From positions 1 through 24,351 of the forward strand of contig CAYLWW010000011.1 of assembly GCA_964387585.1 (NCBI GenBank): a stretch of 24,351 bases of DNA. The letters run 5' to 3'. Below the pieces are notes generated by a model. It ran no database searches and was not told the DNA's origin. It saw only the letters and a list, made by a program, of their open reading frames with translations. Shown piece by piece: positions 24,318-24,351 of the stretch (position 1 is the stretch's first letter; the number at the start of each line of letters is the position of its first letter). The stretch is from CAYLWW01 sp964387585 (GTDB lineage: Bacteria; Pseudomonadota; Alphaproteobacteria; Rickettsiales; Midichloriaceae). The position numbers were made by a program, and so were the translations under genes.

Positions 24318-24351
24318 TAATTATAGAATTCAAAGGCTTGATCGATAGCAT
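24305..24351 (-). CDS. Probable IS630-family transposase, C-terminal fragment (runs off the right edge)
   Basis: The minus-strand frame entering from the right edge reads AIDQAFEFYNYQLE and stops with TGA inside the terminal repeat. The helical, aromatic ending is plausible for an IS630 DDE transposase. The shared terminal repeat with the left element supports this, but 14 residues are too few for a firm call. Confidence 0.45.
   Translation of the reverse strand, partial: AIDQAFEFYNYQLE

Noticed and set aside
1..24351. A 24-kb composite transposon or circular plasmid bounded by IS630 copies
   Set aside because: The cargo is single-copy core housekeeping genes (rpsB, tsf, lon, valS, gatA) in normal chromosomal arrangements, with no replication, partition or conjugation genes. 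Assembly breakage at a repeated IS explains the edges more simply.
1..24351. CRISPR array or defence island
   Set aside because: No regularly spaced repeats and no cas, restriction-modification or toxin-antitoxin genes were seen.

Overview
The window is AT-rich (by eye about 30% G+C) bacterial chromosome with housekeeping genes packed on both strands. It most likely comes from an alphaproteobacterium of the Rickettsiales type. The evidence is the mitochondrial-like gene set (an NDUFAF7/MidA methyltransferase, class II fumarase, GatA), an archaeal-genre valyl-tRNA synthetase like the one known from Rickettsia, many hairpin-forming spacers, and decayed insertion sequences. The genes flgG, flgA and flgH show that the lineage encodes a flagellum, as some members of the order (for example Midichloria relatives) do. 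The genus cannot be decided from this sequence alone.

Layout. The left edge (1-101) is the 5' end of an IS630-family element. A minus-strand block follows: lnt and yajC (envelope), a small secreted Ser/Thr-rich protein with its own terminator, an orphan 107-residue protein, the flagellar genes flgH-flgA-flgG, then tsf-rpsB (translation) and lon (proteolysis). A small MreD-like membrane protein gene lies on the plus strand and meets the feoA-feoB-feoC ferrous iron operon tail to tail. feoA has a good Fur-box match upstream. To the right the plus strand carries midA, gatA, fumC, valS, hemW and an aroK-like kinase. The right edge holds a decayed IS5-type transposase remnant, cut by what appears to be the 3' end of a second copy of the same IS630 element.

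How it works together. Most genes are core functions: lipoprotein maturation (Lnt), Sec accessory (YajC), flagellar rod and ring assembly, translation (S2, EF-Ts, GatA, ValRS), TCA cycle (FumC), heme and iron handling (HemW, Feo) and quality control (Lon). The operon-like sets are yajC-lnt, flgG-flgA-flgH, rpsB-tsf and feoABC.

I found no convincing new defence, secretion or mobile system. The observations most worth a second look are: an A9 tract that puts the N-terminus of lnt out of frame with its only sensible ATG; an aroK-like kinase that has lost three shikimate-contacting positions; a 75-bp hairpin element beside feoA; a roughly 30-residue insertion in the FeoB G domain; the structured rpsB leader and rpsB-tsf spacer; and the matching IS630 ends at both window edges.
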